Assembly (NCBI GenBank): GCA_966211305.1
Contig: CBIHPC010000001.1
Coordinates: forward strand, 1-64,000
Length of the DNA stretch: 64,000 nt
From: Niastella sp966211305
Lineage (GTDB): Bacteria > Bacteroidota > Bacteroidia > Chitinophagales > Chitinophagaceae
Direction of reading: 5' to 3'
The notes beneath the pieces were generated by a model, which was given only the letters and a program-made list of their open reading frames with translations, ran no database searches and was not told the DNA's origin. This document shows, piece by piece, positions 53,854-62,993 of the stretch. The translations under genes and the position numbers were made by a program. Positions within the stretch are counted from its first letter, which is position 1, and the number at the start of each line of letters is the position of its first letter.

Positions 53854-54214
53854 TTTTTTCGTATTTAAACTTTACTACCACTGCCGTTACCACACCCCAT
53901 ACCTGCATATTCATTTCTTCGGTGACTACCAATGGTTTGTACATGGGGTTCTCGGGGTGTAGCACCAGGCTTTTCCGGGTTTGAACAATGCGGCGAACGG
54001 TAAATTCTCCATTTACCACTGCCAGCACGATCATACCGCTGAGGGGTTTTATCGACCGGTCAACCACCAGCAGGGAATCGTGAGGTATGCAGGCATTGAT
54101 CATACTATCGCCCGAAACCCTGAAATAAAAAGTGGCGGTAGGGTGTTGCACCAGGTATTGCGACAATTCAATTACATCCTCCTGGTAATCTTTTGCCGGA
54201 GACGGAAAACCCAT
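53837..54214 (-). CDS. umuD: UmuD'-like polymerase V accessory subunit lacking the self-cleavage arm
   Basis: 125 residues. It begins MGFPSPAKDYQED, which aligns with E. coli UmuD from Gly25, exactly after the Cys24-Gly25 self-cleavage site. The N-terminal arm removed in SOS activation is therefore not encoded. An in-frame TAG lies 33 bp upstream with no ATG, GTG or TTG between. The catalytic Ser is kept (SGDSMINA), but the partner Lys (E. coli Lys97, EFTVKK) is Arg here (GEFTVRR). It looks like a constitutively active UmuD' equivalent. Confidence 0.9.
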   Translation of the reverse strand: MGFPSPAKDYQEDVIELSQYLVQHPTATFYFRVSGDSMINACIPHDSLLVVDRSIKPLSGMIVLAVVNGEFTVRRIVQTRKSLVLHPENPMYKPLVVTEEMNMQVWGVVTAVVVKFKYEKNDRVG

Positions 54215-54236
54215 AATTATTTGTTTGGTTGCAGTA

Positions 54237-54244
54237 CAAAAATA
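54237..54244 (-). promoter_or_regulatory. -7 promoter box of the umuDC operon
   Basis: On the minus strand TATTTTTG matches TAnnTTTG and lies 22 bp before the umuD ATG. Its outer bases overlap the first operator half-site. Confidence 0.5.
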
Positions 54245-54282
54245 CTAAGATATTTAGTAGTTTTGTACTAATATATTTAGTG
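54243..54282. promoter_or_regulatory. Four-half-site operator upstream of umuDC
   Basis: Half-sites TACTAA (54243), TTAGTA (54254), TACTAA (54266) and TTAGTG (54277) alternate with start-to-start spacings of 11, 12 and 11 bp. They form two 17-bp palindromes, TACTAA-N5-TTAGTA and a one-mismatch copy, 23 bp apart. They overlap the umuDC -7 box. This is the expected layout for a dimeric repressor binding twice. Confidence 0.75.
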
Positions 54283-54518
54283 GAAAACTTTTTGTTTTAG
54301 TGCTCCACTTCCTGTTCTTAAGCGTGCGGGGGAGAAGATAATGCTGATAAAATGCAGATGCTGAGCGGCTTTAGTAACAAGTTTCCGGTGGATGATCACT
54401 GTACCGTTCGTAATTAAAAAAGTTATAGCGACAACCAAAAAAAGAACATGTTATAACAAAGAAAGTACAAACCATCCTTTATGCTTTTTCAATATGAATT
54501 TGTTTTTTTCTTTGATAC

Positions 54519-54803
54519 ATGGAAAGAGATCCACGATATAAAGCAGTTAAAATATTGATCGAAGGGCGACATATAACCGAATTTAAGGAAATCTTTACCC
54601 ATGTTCCGAAAACTATAATGGCTCACGACCTGGGGACCAACAATAACCGGATGACGCGTTTGATCGAGCACGTTGAGCAGTTTACGTTAGCAGAGTTATA
54701 CAAGATCAGCAATCTGTTGGATGTGGATTATAAGACGATCTTTTCGCTTGCGCATACACAACATTTCGGTAATGACAAAAGGGGCAAAAAAGTAAAACCC
54801 TGA
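54519..54803 (+). CDS. Small helix-turn-helix (XRE-like) regulator
   Basis: 94 residues with no signal. The pattern GRHITEFKEIFTHVPKTIMA then HDLGTNNNRMTRLIEHVEQF and TLAELYKISNLLDVDYKTIF resembles small Bacteroidota XRE-like proteins with a degenerate HTH (HDLGTNNNRMTRL as recognition part). It is divergent from umuDC, 304 bp away, and is a candidate regulator of that operator. Apart from the operator the 54215-54518 spacer shows nothing else. Confidence 0.65.
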   Translation: MERDPRYKAVKILIEGRHITEFKEIFTHVPKTIMAHDLGTNNNRMTRLIEHVEQFTLAELYKISNLLDVDYKTIFSLAHTQHFGNDKRGKKVKP

Positions 54804-55074
54804 GCCGGCAACAACTGATACACTGTAAACCGGTTATCCTATTTATGTACGCCTTATCCATAAGCGCCCACTTACTCCGCAATGGCGGCGGTGGGTCAGG
54901 CACCGACTCCTCCCATGTCTGTAAATGATTAGTAGCCCGGAGGGGTATGAGGGCTGTCCTGGTTATAACCGGGATGGCCCTTTATATTTCATAGATCTTC
55001 GAACGTGAAGCGGCAAGCGGCTTGAATTTGGGCGCCGCAAGGTCTTAAAAAATCTGAATAATCGCGAGGCCACT
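54804..55074. other. Intergenic stretch, no gene seen
   Basis: About 319 bp between the small regulator and the hybrid kinase end, counting the heptamer array. No supported frame or terminator with a T-run is visible. Confidence 0.45.
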
Positions 55075-55127
55075 CACGATTCACGATTCACGATTCACGA
55101 TTCACGATTCACGATTCACGATTCACG
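55075..55127. repeat. Seven tandem CACGATT heptamers at the hybrid kinase stop codon
   Basis: Perfect CACGATT units start at 55075, 55082, 55089, 55096, 55103, 55110 and 55117, followed by a partial CACG at 55124-55127. The last units cover the TGA stop of the hybrid kinase gene (minus strand, 55123-55125). Confidence 0.95.
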
Positions 55128-58100
55128 CATGTACAATCCTGTCAGCCCATTTCTTCAACACCAGCACCAGGTCTTCCGGATTCACCGGTTTGCTTAAATA
55201 GTCGTTCATGCCGGCCTGCAGGCATTCCTCTTTGTCTTCCTGCATGGCATTGGCCGTCATGGCAATGATCACCGGTTGCTGTCGTTTAACGCTTTTCCTG
55301 ATGATTTGGGTAGCTTCCAGGCCATCCATTTCAGGCATTTGAACGTCCATCAATATGATGTCATAGGGTTTTTGTTCCTGCATGCGTACCGCCTGTTCTC
55401 CATTTTCGGCCAGGTCGAATTGATAGCCCAGTTTATTTAAAATGGCCGTAGCCACTGCCTGGTTGAAGGGGTTGTCCTCGGCGAGTAATATTTGCAGGGG
55501 ATATTGCGTGGCAAATTCAGCCTGCAGCACGTTCGGGGCTGCCGTTTCTTTTTCTGCTACTACGTTAAGCCTATTGCTGAGGGTGTTCAAAATGTATTTA
55601 CACAATACCTGTTGTTTAACAGGTTTGGTTAATACGAAGTTGAAGAGGTTGCGGTGCTCTTTGCTGAGGTCATCGCCTATCGAGCTCAACAGTATAACGG
55701 GTAAATGCGGATGGCGATGGCGAATATGACCGGCGAGCTCAACGCCCGACATTTCGGGCATGTGCATATCAGTTAGTACCAGGTCGGCGTCATCACCGGT
55801 GGCCAGTAACTCCAGCGCCTGGTTGCCCGAGCGGGCTATAATGGGTTGCAGTTGCCAGATTTCCAGTTGCGTTTTCAGTATTTTTCTGTTGGTGGCGTTG
55901 TCATCCACTACCAATATTCGTTTGCCGGCAATATCCTGCATGTTCACAAATGTTTCTTCACCTGTTTCACGGCCGGCTTTTGTAGGTATGGCAAAAGCAA
56001 AAACAGATCCCCGGCCGGGTTTGCTTTCCACTTCAATATAACCGCCCATGAGCCTGATCAGTTTTTCACAAATGACAAGCCCCAATCCCGTACCGCCGTA
56101 TTTGCGGGTAGTGGAATGGTCAACCTGTGAAAAGGCTTTGAACAGGCGTTCCAGTTTATCTTCCGGAATACCTATGCCGGTATCGCGCACTTCAAACCCC
56201 AATTGTACGCCCCCGTGTTTATAAATATTCATCAGGTATACGCGTACAAACACTTCGCCGGCATGCGTGAATTTAATGGCATTTCCAACGAGGTTAATTA
56301 GTATCTGTCGCAAGCGGGTACTGTCGCCGGTGATCCTGTCGGGTACCCTGCATTCGATCTGGTAAACGAGATCGAGCCCTGTTTGTGCTGCCTTCGGCGC
56401 AAACATGTCAAGCACTTCCTCGATGCAGGTACGCAGGTCGAATTCTTTTTCTTCCAACTCCATTTTTCCCGATTCTATTTTGGAAAAGTCGAGTATATCG
56501 TTGATGACGGTAAGCAGGTTTTCACCGCAGGTTTGAATGGTTTCGGTATAGGAACGTTGTTCGCCGGTAAGCGAAGTTTGCGCAAGCAGCGAGGCCATGC
56601 CAATGACCCCGTTCATGGGTGTACGTATTTCGTGGCTCATGGTGGCGAGGAAGATGCTTTTGGCTTTATTCGCCTGTTCCGCTTCGGCACGCGCCTGCTC
56701 TGCATCTTCGCGGGTGCTGCGTTCTTCATTGATGGCCCATTCCAGTTGCCGGGTGCGCTCGCCTACCAGCCTTTCCAGAGCGGCGTTGTGTGCTTTAATG
56801 CTGCGTACCCGGTAACGGTAGATCAGTAAAATGCCGGCGACAAGACATATGCCGCATAACAGTTGAAACCAGAGGGTTGAATAAAATGGCGGCAGAATGG
56901 TAAGTTGAATGGAAGCCGTACGGGAGCTCCAGGCGCCGTCGCTGTTAAGTCCTTTTACTTCCAACGTATAGTTTCCGGGATCGAGGTTCGTATACGTGGC
57001 AGTGCGGCGGGTGCCCACATAATTCCAGTCTTTATCGAATCCTCTTAGTTTGTATGCGTATTGTTTTCTCTCTTTGGTGGTATAGTTGAGCGACACGAAA
57101 TCAAATGAAATTACCGAGCTTTTATATGACAGTACGATGCGTTTAGTTTCACTTATTGGCCGGGTAAGGGGGGAATCGGGATCAAGCTCGTCTGCCACCT
57201 TTACTTCTTTATTAAATATCTGGAAACCGGTAAACATCAGCGGCGGATCATACAACTGCTGTTGAATGCTATCGGGGAAAAATTCATTAAAACCATTCAC
57301 TCCGCCGAAGTACAGGTAACCTGAACGGCTTTTCAGTACGGAAGTGCCGGTAAATTCATTGGATTGCAGCCCGTCGGCAACGGTAAATTTTTTACAGTTC
57401 CTGGTAACCGGGTTAAACCGGCAAATACCATGGTTGGTGCTAAGCCATAAGTTGCCGTTATCATCTTCGGCAATACCGAAGATGATATTCCCTGGTAATC
57501 CATCGCGCATCGTATACAGGATGAACCCGTTGGTAGCCGGGTTGTACCGGTTCAGGCCATACTGTGTGCCGATCCAGATATTTTTATACCTGTCTTCGTA
57601 AATGTAGGTGATCTGGTCACTGCTTATGCTGTTGCTGTTCTCAGCATGTGTAAAGCGGGTGAACAATCCCGTTTTTTTATCGAACCGGTTAATACCGCCT
57701 TCAAAGGTGCCGATCCAGATATACCCCCTGCTATCCTGCAGGATATTTATTATGCGGTCATTGCTGATGCTGTTGCCGTTGGTACTGTCGAACCGGTAAT
57801 TGGTGAAAGCCCCGGTTTTCATATTGTATTTGTCAACGCCATGACCATACGTGCCAAACCACATTTCCTTATCTGCATCCTGCATAATGGCGCAAATATT
57901 ATTTCCTGCAAGGCTGTTGGGATTGTTTTCTTCATGCTTCAGGTGCCGGTAGGTATTGTGCTTTTCGTTGTACACGGTTATGCCTTCGCCGTAATAGCCC
58001 ATCCACACGTTATGGTCTTTATCGCCGAACAAACTGATGATCACATCGCCGCAGATGCTGTTGGCATTTCCTTTTTGGTGAGTGAACCGTTTGAATTGTT

Positions 58101-59304
58101 TGGTGTGCGGGTTGAACCGGTTCAACCCACCGCCATCGGTCCCCAGCCAAACGAAACCGTCGGCGCTTTCACAAATGCCCAGCATTTTATTATGGCTGAG
58201 GCTATTGGGCGAACTGCTATGCCTGTAATGTGCAAATTTGTTAAACCCTTTGCTATGTAAATTTATGCCGCCATTGTAAGTACCTACCCACATATTTCCC
58301 TGCCTGTCTTTGTAAACTGAATAAATGGAATTGTTAGTGAGGCTCCGGTCATCGATATCGTCCTGGGTATAAGTGGAAAAATTGCCCGTTTCGGGGTTCA
58401 TAATACTTAACCCGCCGTTCTCGGTGCCTACCCAAATCTGGCGGGCATCGTCTTCCGCAAGAGCAAAAACTACGTCAATGGGTAAACTGTTGGCGTTGGC
58501 AGCATCATGCCTGAAATGACGGAATCCACTTTGGCCGGTTTCCATTACATTCAATCCGCCGCCCACCGTACCAATCCAAAGCCGGTGGCGGCTGTCTTCA
58601 AAAAAGCTGCAGATATTATTGCCTGAGATAGACCGGGGTTCAGCCGGGTTGTGCCGGAACCGGGTGAAAGTGCCGGTTTTTTTATTGAATAGGTTCAATC
58701 CGTTGCGCAGGGTGCCTGCCCATAGCCGGTTGCGGCTGTCTTTATAGATCGTTGTTACAAAATTATCACTTATGCTATTGGTGTCGTTTTTGTTGAATAC
58801 ATATTTCGTAACCTGCCTGGTTTTGAGGTTAAGCCGGTTCAGGCCGCTGCTTTGTGTGCCTATCCATAACATACCGTCTTCATCAAACCGGAGGGAGGTA
58901 ATAAAATTATCGCCGATGCTGTTGGTGTTTTTTTCCTGGTGCCTGTAATGGGTAAATTTTTTTGTGTGCCTGTCGAACCGGTCAACGCCGCCACCCCAGG
59001 TGGCGATCCAGAGGTTTCCCCCGGTATCTTCAATAATGTTTTTGATAAAGTTATGGCTGAGGCTGTTTGTGTCGGCTGCGTTTTTCTTATACACGGTAAA
59101 GCCGTAACCATCGTACGTATTGATCCCATCCTTTGTGCCAAACCACATAAAACCCCTGCTGTCTTGCAGGATGCAGGTGACATTGCTTTGGGACAGTCCA
59201 TCGTTTATTCCAAGATGCTCAAAGCGAAGTTGTGGTTGTTGTGACCAGGCAACAAACCCATGGCAACATTGTAACACCAGCATCAGGTTCAATATGTATC
59301 TCAT
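55123..59304 (-). CDS. Hybrid histidine kinase with two-propeller sensor and two receiver domains
   Basis: 1393 residues. Signal peptide, then about 14 Reg_prop blades (pattern NLWIGTxxGGLNRFN, about 30-690; two seven-bladed propellers), a Y_Y_Y domain (about 745-810) and a membrane segment near 820-838. The kinase core has the phospho-His in MSHEIRTPMNG near 889, N-box LINLVGNAIKFTH, GIGIPE and GGTGLGL. Two receivers follow with Asp in LVLTDMHMPEM (about 1177) and IILMDVQMPEMDG (about 1318). There is no AraC-type DNA-binding domain, unlike classical HTCS regulators. It probably senses a glycan and signals through an unseen partner. Confidence 0.94.
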   Translation of the reverse strand: MRYILNLMLVLQCCHGFVAWSQQPQLRFEHLGINDGLSQSNVTCILQDSRGFMWFGTKDGINTYDGYGFTVYKKNAADTNSLSHNFIKNIIEDTGGNLWIATWGGGVDRFDRHTKKFTHYRHQEKNTNSIGDNFITSLRFDEDGMLWIGTQSSGLNRLNLKTRQVTKYVFNKNDTNSISDNFVTTIYKDSRNRLWAGTLRNGLNLFNKKTGTFTRFRHNPAEPRSISGNNICSFFEDSRHRLWIGTVGGGLNVMETGQSGFRHFRHDAANANSLPIDVVFALAEDDARQIWVGTENGGLSIMNPETGNFSTYTQDDIDDRSLTNNSIYSVYKDRQGNMWVGTYNGGINLHSKGFNKFAHYRHSSSPNSLSHNKMLGICESADGFVWLGTDGGGLNRFNPHTKQFKRFTHQKGNANSICGDVIISLFGDKDHNVWMGYYGEGITVYNEKHNTYRHLKHEENNPNSLAGNNICAIMQDADKEMWFGTYGHGVDKYNMKTGAFTNYRFDSTNGNSISNDRIINILQDSRGYIWIGTFEGGINRFDKKTGLFTRFTHAENSNSISSDQITYIYEDRYKNIWIGTQYGLNRYNPATNGFILYTMRDGLPGNIIFGIAEDDNGNLWLSTNHGICRFNPVTRNCKKFTVADGLQSNEFTGTSVLKSRSGYLYFGGVNGFNEFFPDSIQQQLYDPPLMFTGFQIFNKEVKVADELDPDSPLTRPISETKRIVLSYKSSVISFDFVSLNYTTKERKQYAYKLRGFDKDWNYVGTRRTATYTNLDPGNYTLEVKGLNSDGAWSSRTASIQLTILPPFYSTLWFQLLCGICLVAGILLIYRYRVRSIKAHNAALERLVGERTRQLEWAINEERSTREDAEQARAEAEQANKAKSIFLATMSHEIRTPMNGVIGMASLLAQTSLTGEQRSYTETIQTCGENLLTVINDILDFSKIESGKMELEEKEFDLRTCIEEVLDMFAPKAAQTGLDLVYQIECRVPDRITGDSTRLRQILINLVGNAIKFTHAGEVFVRVYLMNIYKHGGVQLGFEVRDTGIGIPEDKLERLFKAFSQVDHSTTRKYGGTGLGLVICEKLIRLMGGYIEVESKPGRGSVFAFAIPTKAGRETGEETFVNMQDIAGKRILVVDDNATNRKILKTQLEIWQLQPIIARSGNQALELLATGDDADLVLTDMHMPEMSGVELAGHIRHRHPHLPVILLSSIGDDLSKEHRNLFNFVLTKPVKQQVLCKYILNTLSNRLNVVAEKETAAPNVLQAEFATQYPLQILLAEDNPFNQAVATAILNKLGYQFDLAENGEQAVRMQEQKPYDIILMDVQMPEMDGLEATQIIRKSVKRQQPVIIAMTANAMQEDKEECLQAGMNDYLSKPVNPEDLVLVLKKWADRIVHA

Positions 59305-59703
59305 TATGGATCAACCTGTGATCTGCCGGTTGTGTTAATGGTTGTTTGGAAAACGGAAGATTCAGGCGCATTAAGGAACGGGTGACGAACATGATTGTGT
59401 ATCATGCTATTGGGTGTTTCTATGTAAATAAGGAATTGTAAGAAGCCTGCTACATATTAGTTTGTATTTCTGAAAAATATTCCTGCGGTCCTTCGGTTGG
59501 CCTGATGTTTATGTTGATAATGTAAAACACTTATTGTGAATAAGGGAATATAGAATTGACTGAACATCCAATAAAGAGCCGTACAGAAGAGACCAGAATA
59601 ATAGGGTTAAAATAGTTTAATATAATGCTAAACTAACGATGCAGGTTAGCCTTTGTTGGTGGTAATTTGTATAGCTTATACATCGCCGCCAAAACTAACG
59701 ATT
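59305..59703. other. Divergent regulatory spacer between hybrid kinase and susC
   Basis: A 399-bp AT-rich spacer that must contain the promoters of both transcription units. TAATTTGTA near 59662 is a possible susC -7 element, but it departs from the consensus. No gene is seen. Confidence 0.4.
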
Positions 59704-62700
59704 ATGACACTAACTTGCCCCGCCCCAGCGAGGTGGATAGCAGCGCTTTGCTGTTTGCTGTTCGCTATGTATGGCGCTTATGCACAGGCGCCGCCCGCTT
59801 ATTCAATATTGCAAAAACAGGTGCCGGTTATTCCGCTGTATGTTTATACTTCCGCACCGCTCATTAATGAGGTGAGGGGTACCGTTACCGATTCGGCAGG
59901 CAGTCCCATGCCCGGCGTATCGGTTTTTGTAAAAACACAAACCGGCACCGGAACAACTACCGACATTAACGGTAAATATATTCTGTCAATCCCCGGCGAC
60001 AATGTAGTGCTCGTGTTTTCCATGGTAGGTTTCGATATCCAGGAAATACCGGTAAAAGGAAAAGAGGTTATCAATGTATTGTTAAAGCGCGCCTCCAACT
60101 CATTGAACGATGTAGTGGTAGTTGCCTATGGCAAACAACGGAAGCGCGATATCGTTGGCTCCATGACCACTATCAGCCCTGAAGACCTGAAAGTGCCTTC
60201 CAGTAATCTCACCACAGCGCTTGCCGGCCGCCTCGCAGGTGTTATAGCCTATCAAACAACGGGCGAGCCGGGGCAGGATAATGCCCAATTCTTTATTCGC
60301 GGCGTAACCACCTTCGGTTACAAAACGTCGCCGCTTATCCTCATCGACGGCGTTGAGTATACGGCAACCGACCTCGCCCGAATTCAACCCGATGATATCG
60401 CCAGCTTCTCCATTATGAAAGACGCAACTGCCAGCGCTTTATACGGTGCGCGCGGGGCCAATGGGGTTATACTGGTAACCACCAAAGAAGGAAAACAGGG
60501 TAAGGCAAAAGTGTATATCCGCTTCGAGAATTCCGTTTCGCAACCCACCAAAACCGTTCAACTCGCCGACCCTGTCACATACCTGAAACTGCACCAGGAA
60601 TCGGTATTGACCCGCAACCCGCTGGCGCCGCTTCCCTATTCGCAAAGCAAGATCGACTACACCCAACTGGGTGTAAACCCGAACATGTTCCCTGCAGTTG
60701 ACTGGATGGATATGTTGTTTAAGGAACGCGCCACCAACCGGCGTGGTAATTTCAGTGTTAGCGGGGGCGGACAGATCGTCAATTATTTTCTCGCCGGTTC
60801 CTTTACACAGGATAATGGGATCTTAAAGGTAGACAAACGCAATAATTTCAATAACAACATCAACCTCAAAACGTATAACCTGCGTTCCAATGTCGGGTTG
60901 AAAGTTACCCGCACTACCGATGTGATGGTGCGTTTATACGGCACCTTCGATGATTATAACGGTCCGGTAGACGGCGGTTCGGGTTTGTACAGAAAAGTGA
61001 TGCGAACAAGCCCTGTATTGTACCCCGCCTATTACCCGGTTGATTCTGCGCACCAGTTTGTAAACCATATCATGTTCGGCAATTTCGATAAAGGAAATTA
61101 CCTCAACCCATATGCCGATATGGTTTCGGGTTATAAAGATTATAACAGGTCGCTGATGTCGGCCCAGTTCGAAGTACGGCAGGACCTTTCGTTTGTTACC
61201 CCGGGGCTGGCCGTACGTGCCTTTACGAATATCAACCGCTCCTCTTATTTCGATGTATCGCGCAGTTACAATCCTTTTTATTATAGTGCCAATGCGTATG
61301 ATAAATATGCCAACACGTACCAGTTGATGGTTATCAACCCCGACCAGGTGGGCGCCGGCGCAGTGCCGCAGGGCGGAACAGATTACCTGGGTGCGCCCGC
61401 AGGCGGTGATAAAACTGTAACCTCCAACGTTTATTTTGAAGGCGCAGCCAACTATAACAGAAATATCGATAAACATGGCATCAGCGGGCTAATGGTGGTT
61501 ACCGCACGAAGCAGGCAGGAAGGTGATACAAAGACCTTGCAGAAGTCGCTGGCCTATCGCAATATGGGCGTTTCAGGCCGCGCCACCTATTCGTTCGACA
61601 GCCGGTATTATGCCGAATTCAATTTCGGTTATAACGGCTCGGAACGGTTTTATAAAACCGAACGTTTCGGCTTCTTCCCTTCTGTGGGTATGGCCTGGTA
61701 TGTTTCCAATGAAAAATTCTTCGAACAATATAAATCGGCCATCAATAAACTAAAGCTCAGGGCCACCTATGGCCTCGTTGGGAATGATGAGATCGGAAGC
61801 GCCGACGACCGTTTTTATTACCTGAGCGATGTGAACCTGAACAGCACTGCCAATAACCCGGCATTCGGTACCGATGGCCGGTATACACGCAATACCATTG
61901 CCATTAACCGTTATGAGAACCGTGATATTACATGGGAAACTTCAAGGAAGGCCAACTATGCCATGGAGTTAAGCCTGTTTGGCAAATGGGATATTGTTGC
62001 GGAGTATTATACCGAGAAGCGGTATAATATCCTTATGGGCCGTACCTATATTCCTTATACACTGGGGTTACAGGTAGATCTTGAAGGTAACCCGCCCAAG
62101 GCCAATGTGGGCGAAGCGTCGGGCCATGGGGTAGATATCTCCGTTGAGTATTTACAAAATTTTGGTAAGAACCTGCTGATCCAGGCCCGCGGCAATTTTA
62201 CTTATGCCCGCAGCCGGCTCGATAAAAATGAATCGCTGCAATACGGAGATGATCTCTACTATCTTAACCGCACCGGTTACCCCATATCGCAGGCCTGGGG
62301 ATATATAGCGGAACGCCTGTTTGTTGATGACGAAGAGGTAAAGAACTCACCGGTGCAAACGTTTGGCGATTATAAAGGCGGCGATCTCAAATACCGCGAT
62401 GTGAATGCCGATGGCGTGGTTGATAAGCTCGATATGGTACCGCTGGGTTTTCCCACTACGCCCGAGATCACCTACGGGTTCGGCTTTTCCGCCAAATACA
62501 AAGGGTTCGATATGTCTACTTTCTTCCAGGGCACGGCGCGGCGTTCTTTCTGGATAGATGTACGGGCCACCGCCCCGTTTGTATCGTACCGGTATAGCGG
62601 AAGTGAACTGCCCGGCTATATTCTGCAAAACCAGTTATTGAAAGCATATGCCGATGATCACTGGTCTGAAGAGAAACGGAATTTATACGCGCTGTGGCCC

Positions 62701-62976
62701 CGCCTGAGCCCGGTGCTGAATGGAAACAACAGTCAAACCAGTACCTGGTTCATGCGCAGCGGTGCTTTTTTACGGTTGAAACAGCTTGAATTGGGTTATA
62801 CCCTTCCGAAAAGAATCGTCAGAAAGATTCATATCGATAATATGCGGTTGTATGCCAACGGTACCAACCTCATCAACTTCAGCCGGTTTAAATTATGGGA
62901 TGTAGAGCTGGCCGGTAATGGGTTGAATTACCCTATACAAAGAGTGGTAAATGCCGGTATTCAGGTATCGCTGTAA
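59704..62976 (+). CDS. SusC/RagA-family TonB-linked outer-membrane transporter
   Basis: 1090 residues from MTLTCPAPARWIAALCCLLF, a signal peptide cut near AYAQA; the in-frame ATG 51 bp upstream precedes non-signal sequence. The carboxypeptidase-regulatory-like domain (VRGTVTDSAGSPMPGVSVFV, about 58-130) is followed by a plug (DVVVVAYGKQRKRDIVGSMT, then LAGRLAGVI, FFIRGVTTFGYKTSPLILID and GARGANGVILVTTKEG). A beta-barrel fills the rest and ends in VNAGIQVSL. It imports oligosaccharides with its SusD partner 17 bp downstream. Confidence 0.94.
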   Translation: MTLTCPAPARWIAALCCLLFAMYGAYAQAPPAYSILQKQVPVIPLYVYTSAPLINEVRGTVTDSAGSPMPGVSVFVKTQTGTGTTTDINGKYILSIPGDNVVLVFSMVGFDIQEIPVKGKEVINVLLKRASNSLNDVVVVAYGKQRKRDIVGSMTTISPEDLKVPSSNLTTALAGRLAGVIAYQTTGEPGQDNAQFFIRGVTTFGYKTSPLILIDGVEYTATDLARIQPDDIASFSIMKDATASALYGARGANGVILVTTKEGKQGKAKVYIRFENSVSQPTKTVQLADPVTYLKLHQESVLTRNPLAPLPYSQSKIDYTQLGVNPNMFPAVDWMDMLFKERATNRRGNFSVSGGGQIVNYFLAGSFTQDNGILKVDKRNNFNNNINLKTYNLRSNVGLKVTRTTDVMVRLYGTFDDYNGPVDGGSGLYRKVMRTSPVLYPAYYPVDSAHQFVNHIMFGNFDKGNYLNPYADMVSGYKDYNRSLMSAQFEVRQDLSFVTPGLAVRAFTNINRSSYFDVSRSYNPFYYSANAYDKYANTYQLMVINPDQVGAGAVPQGGTDYLGAPAGGDKTVTSNVYFEGAANYNRNIDKHGISGLMVVTARSRQEGDTKTLQKSLAYRNMGVSGRATYSFDSRYYAEFNFGYNGSERFYKTERFGFFPSVGMAWYVSNEKFFEQYKSAINKLKLRATYGLVGNDEIGSADDRFYYLSDVNLNSTANNPAFGTDGRYTRNTIAINRYENRDITWETSRKANYAMELSLFGKWDIVAEYYTEKRYNILMGRTYIPYTLGLQVDLEGNPPKANVGEASGHGVDISVEYLQNFGKNLLIQARGNFTYARSRLDKNESLQYGDDLYYLNRTGYPISQAWGYIAERLFVDDEEVKNSPVQTFGDYKGGDLKYRDVNADGVVDKLDMVPLGFPTTPEITYGFGFSAKYKGFDMSTFFQGTARRSFWIDVRATAPFVSYRYSGSELPGYILQNQLLKAYADDHWSEEKRNLYALWPRLSPVLNGNNSQTSTWFMRSGAFLRLKQLELGYTLPKRIVRKIHIDNMRLYANGTNLINFSRFKLWDVELAGNGLNYPIQRVVNAGIQVSL

Positions 62977-62993
62977 TAACTAAAAACGAAACA

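Noticed and set aside
55075..55127. Possible CRISPR array
   Set aside because: The units are contiguous 7-bp tandems without spacers, and no cas gene is present.
55123..59304. Classical HTCS regulator with AraC domain
   Set aside because: The C-terminus is a second receiver domain ending shortly after its last helix; no helix-turn-helix follows.
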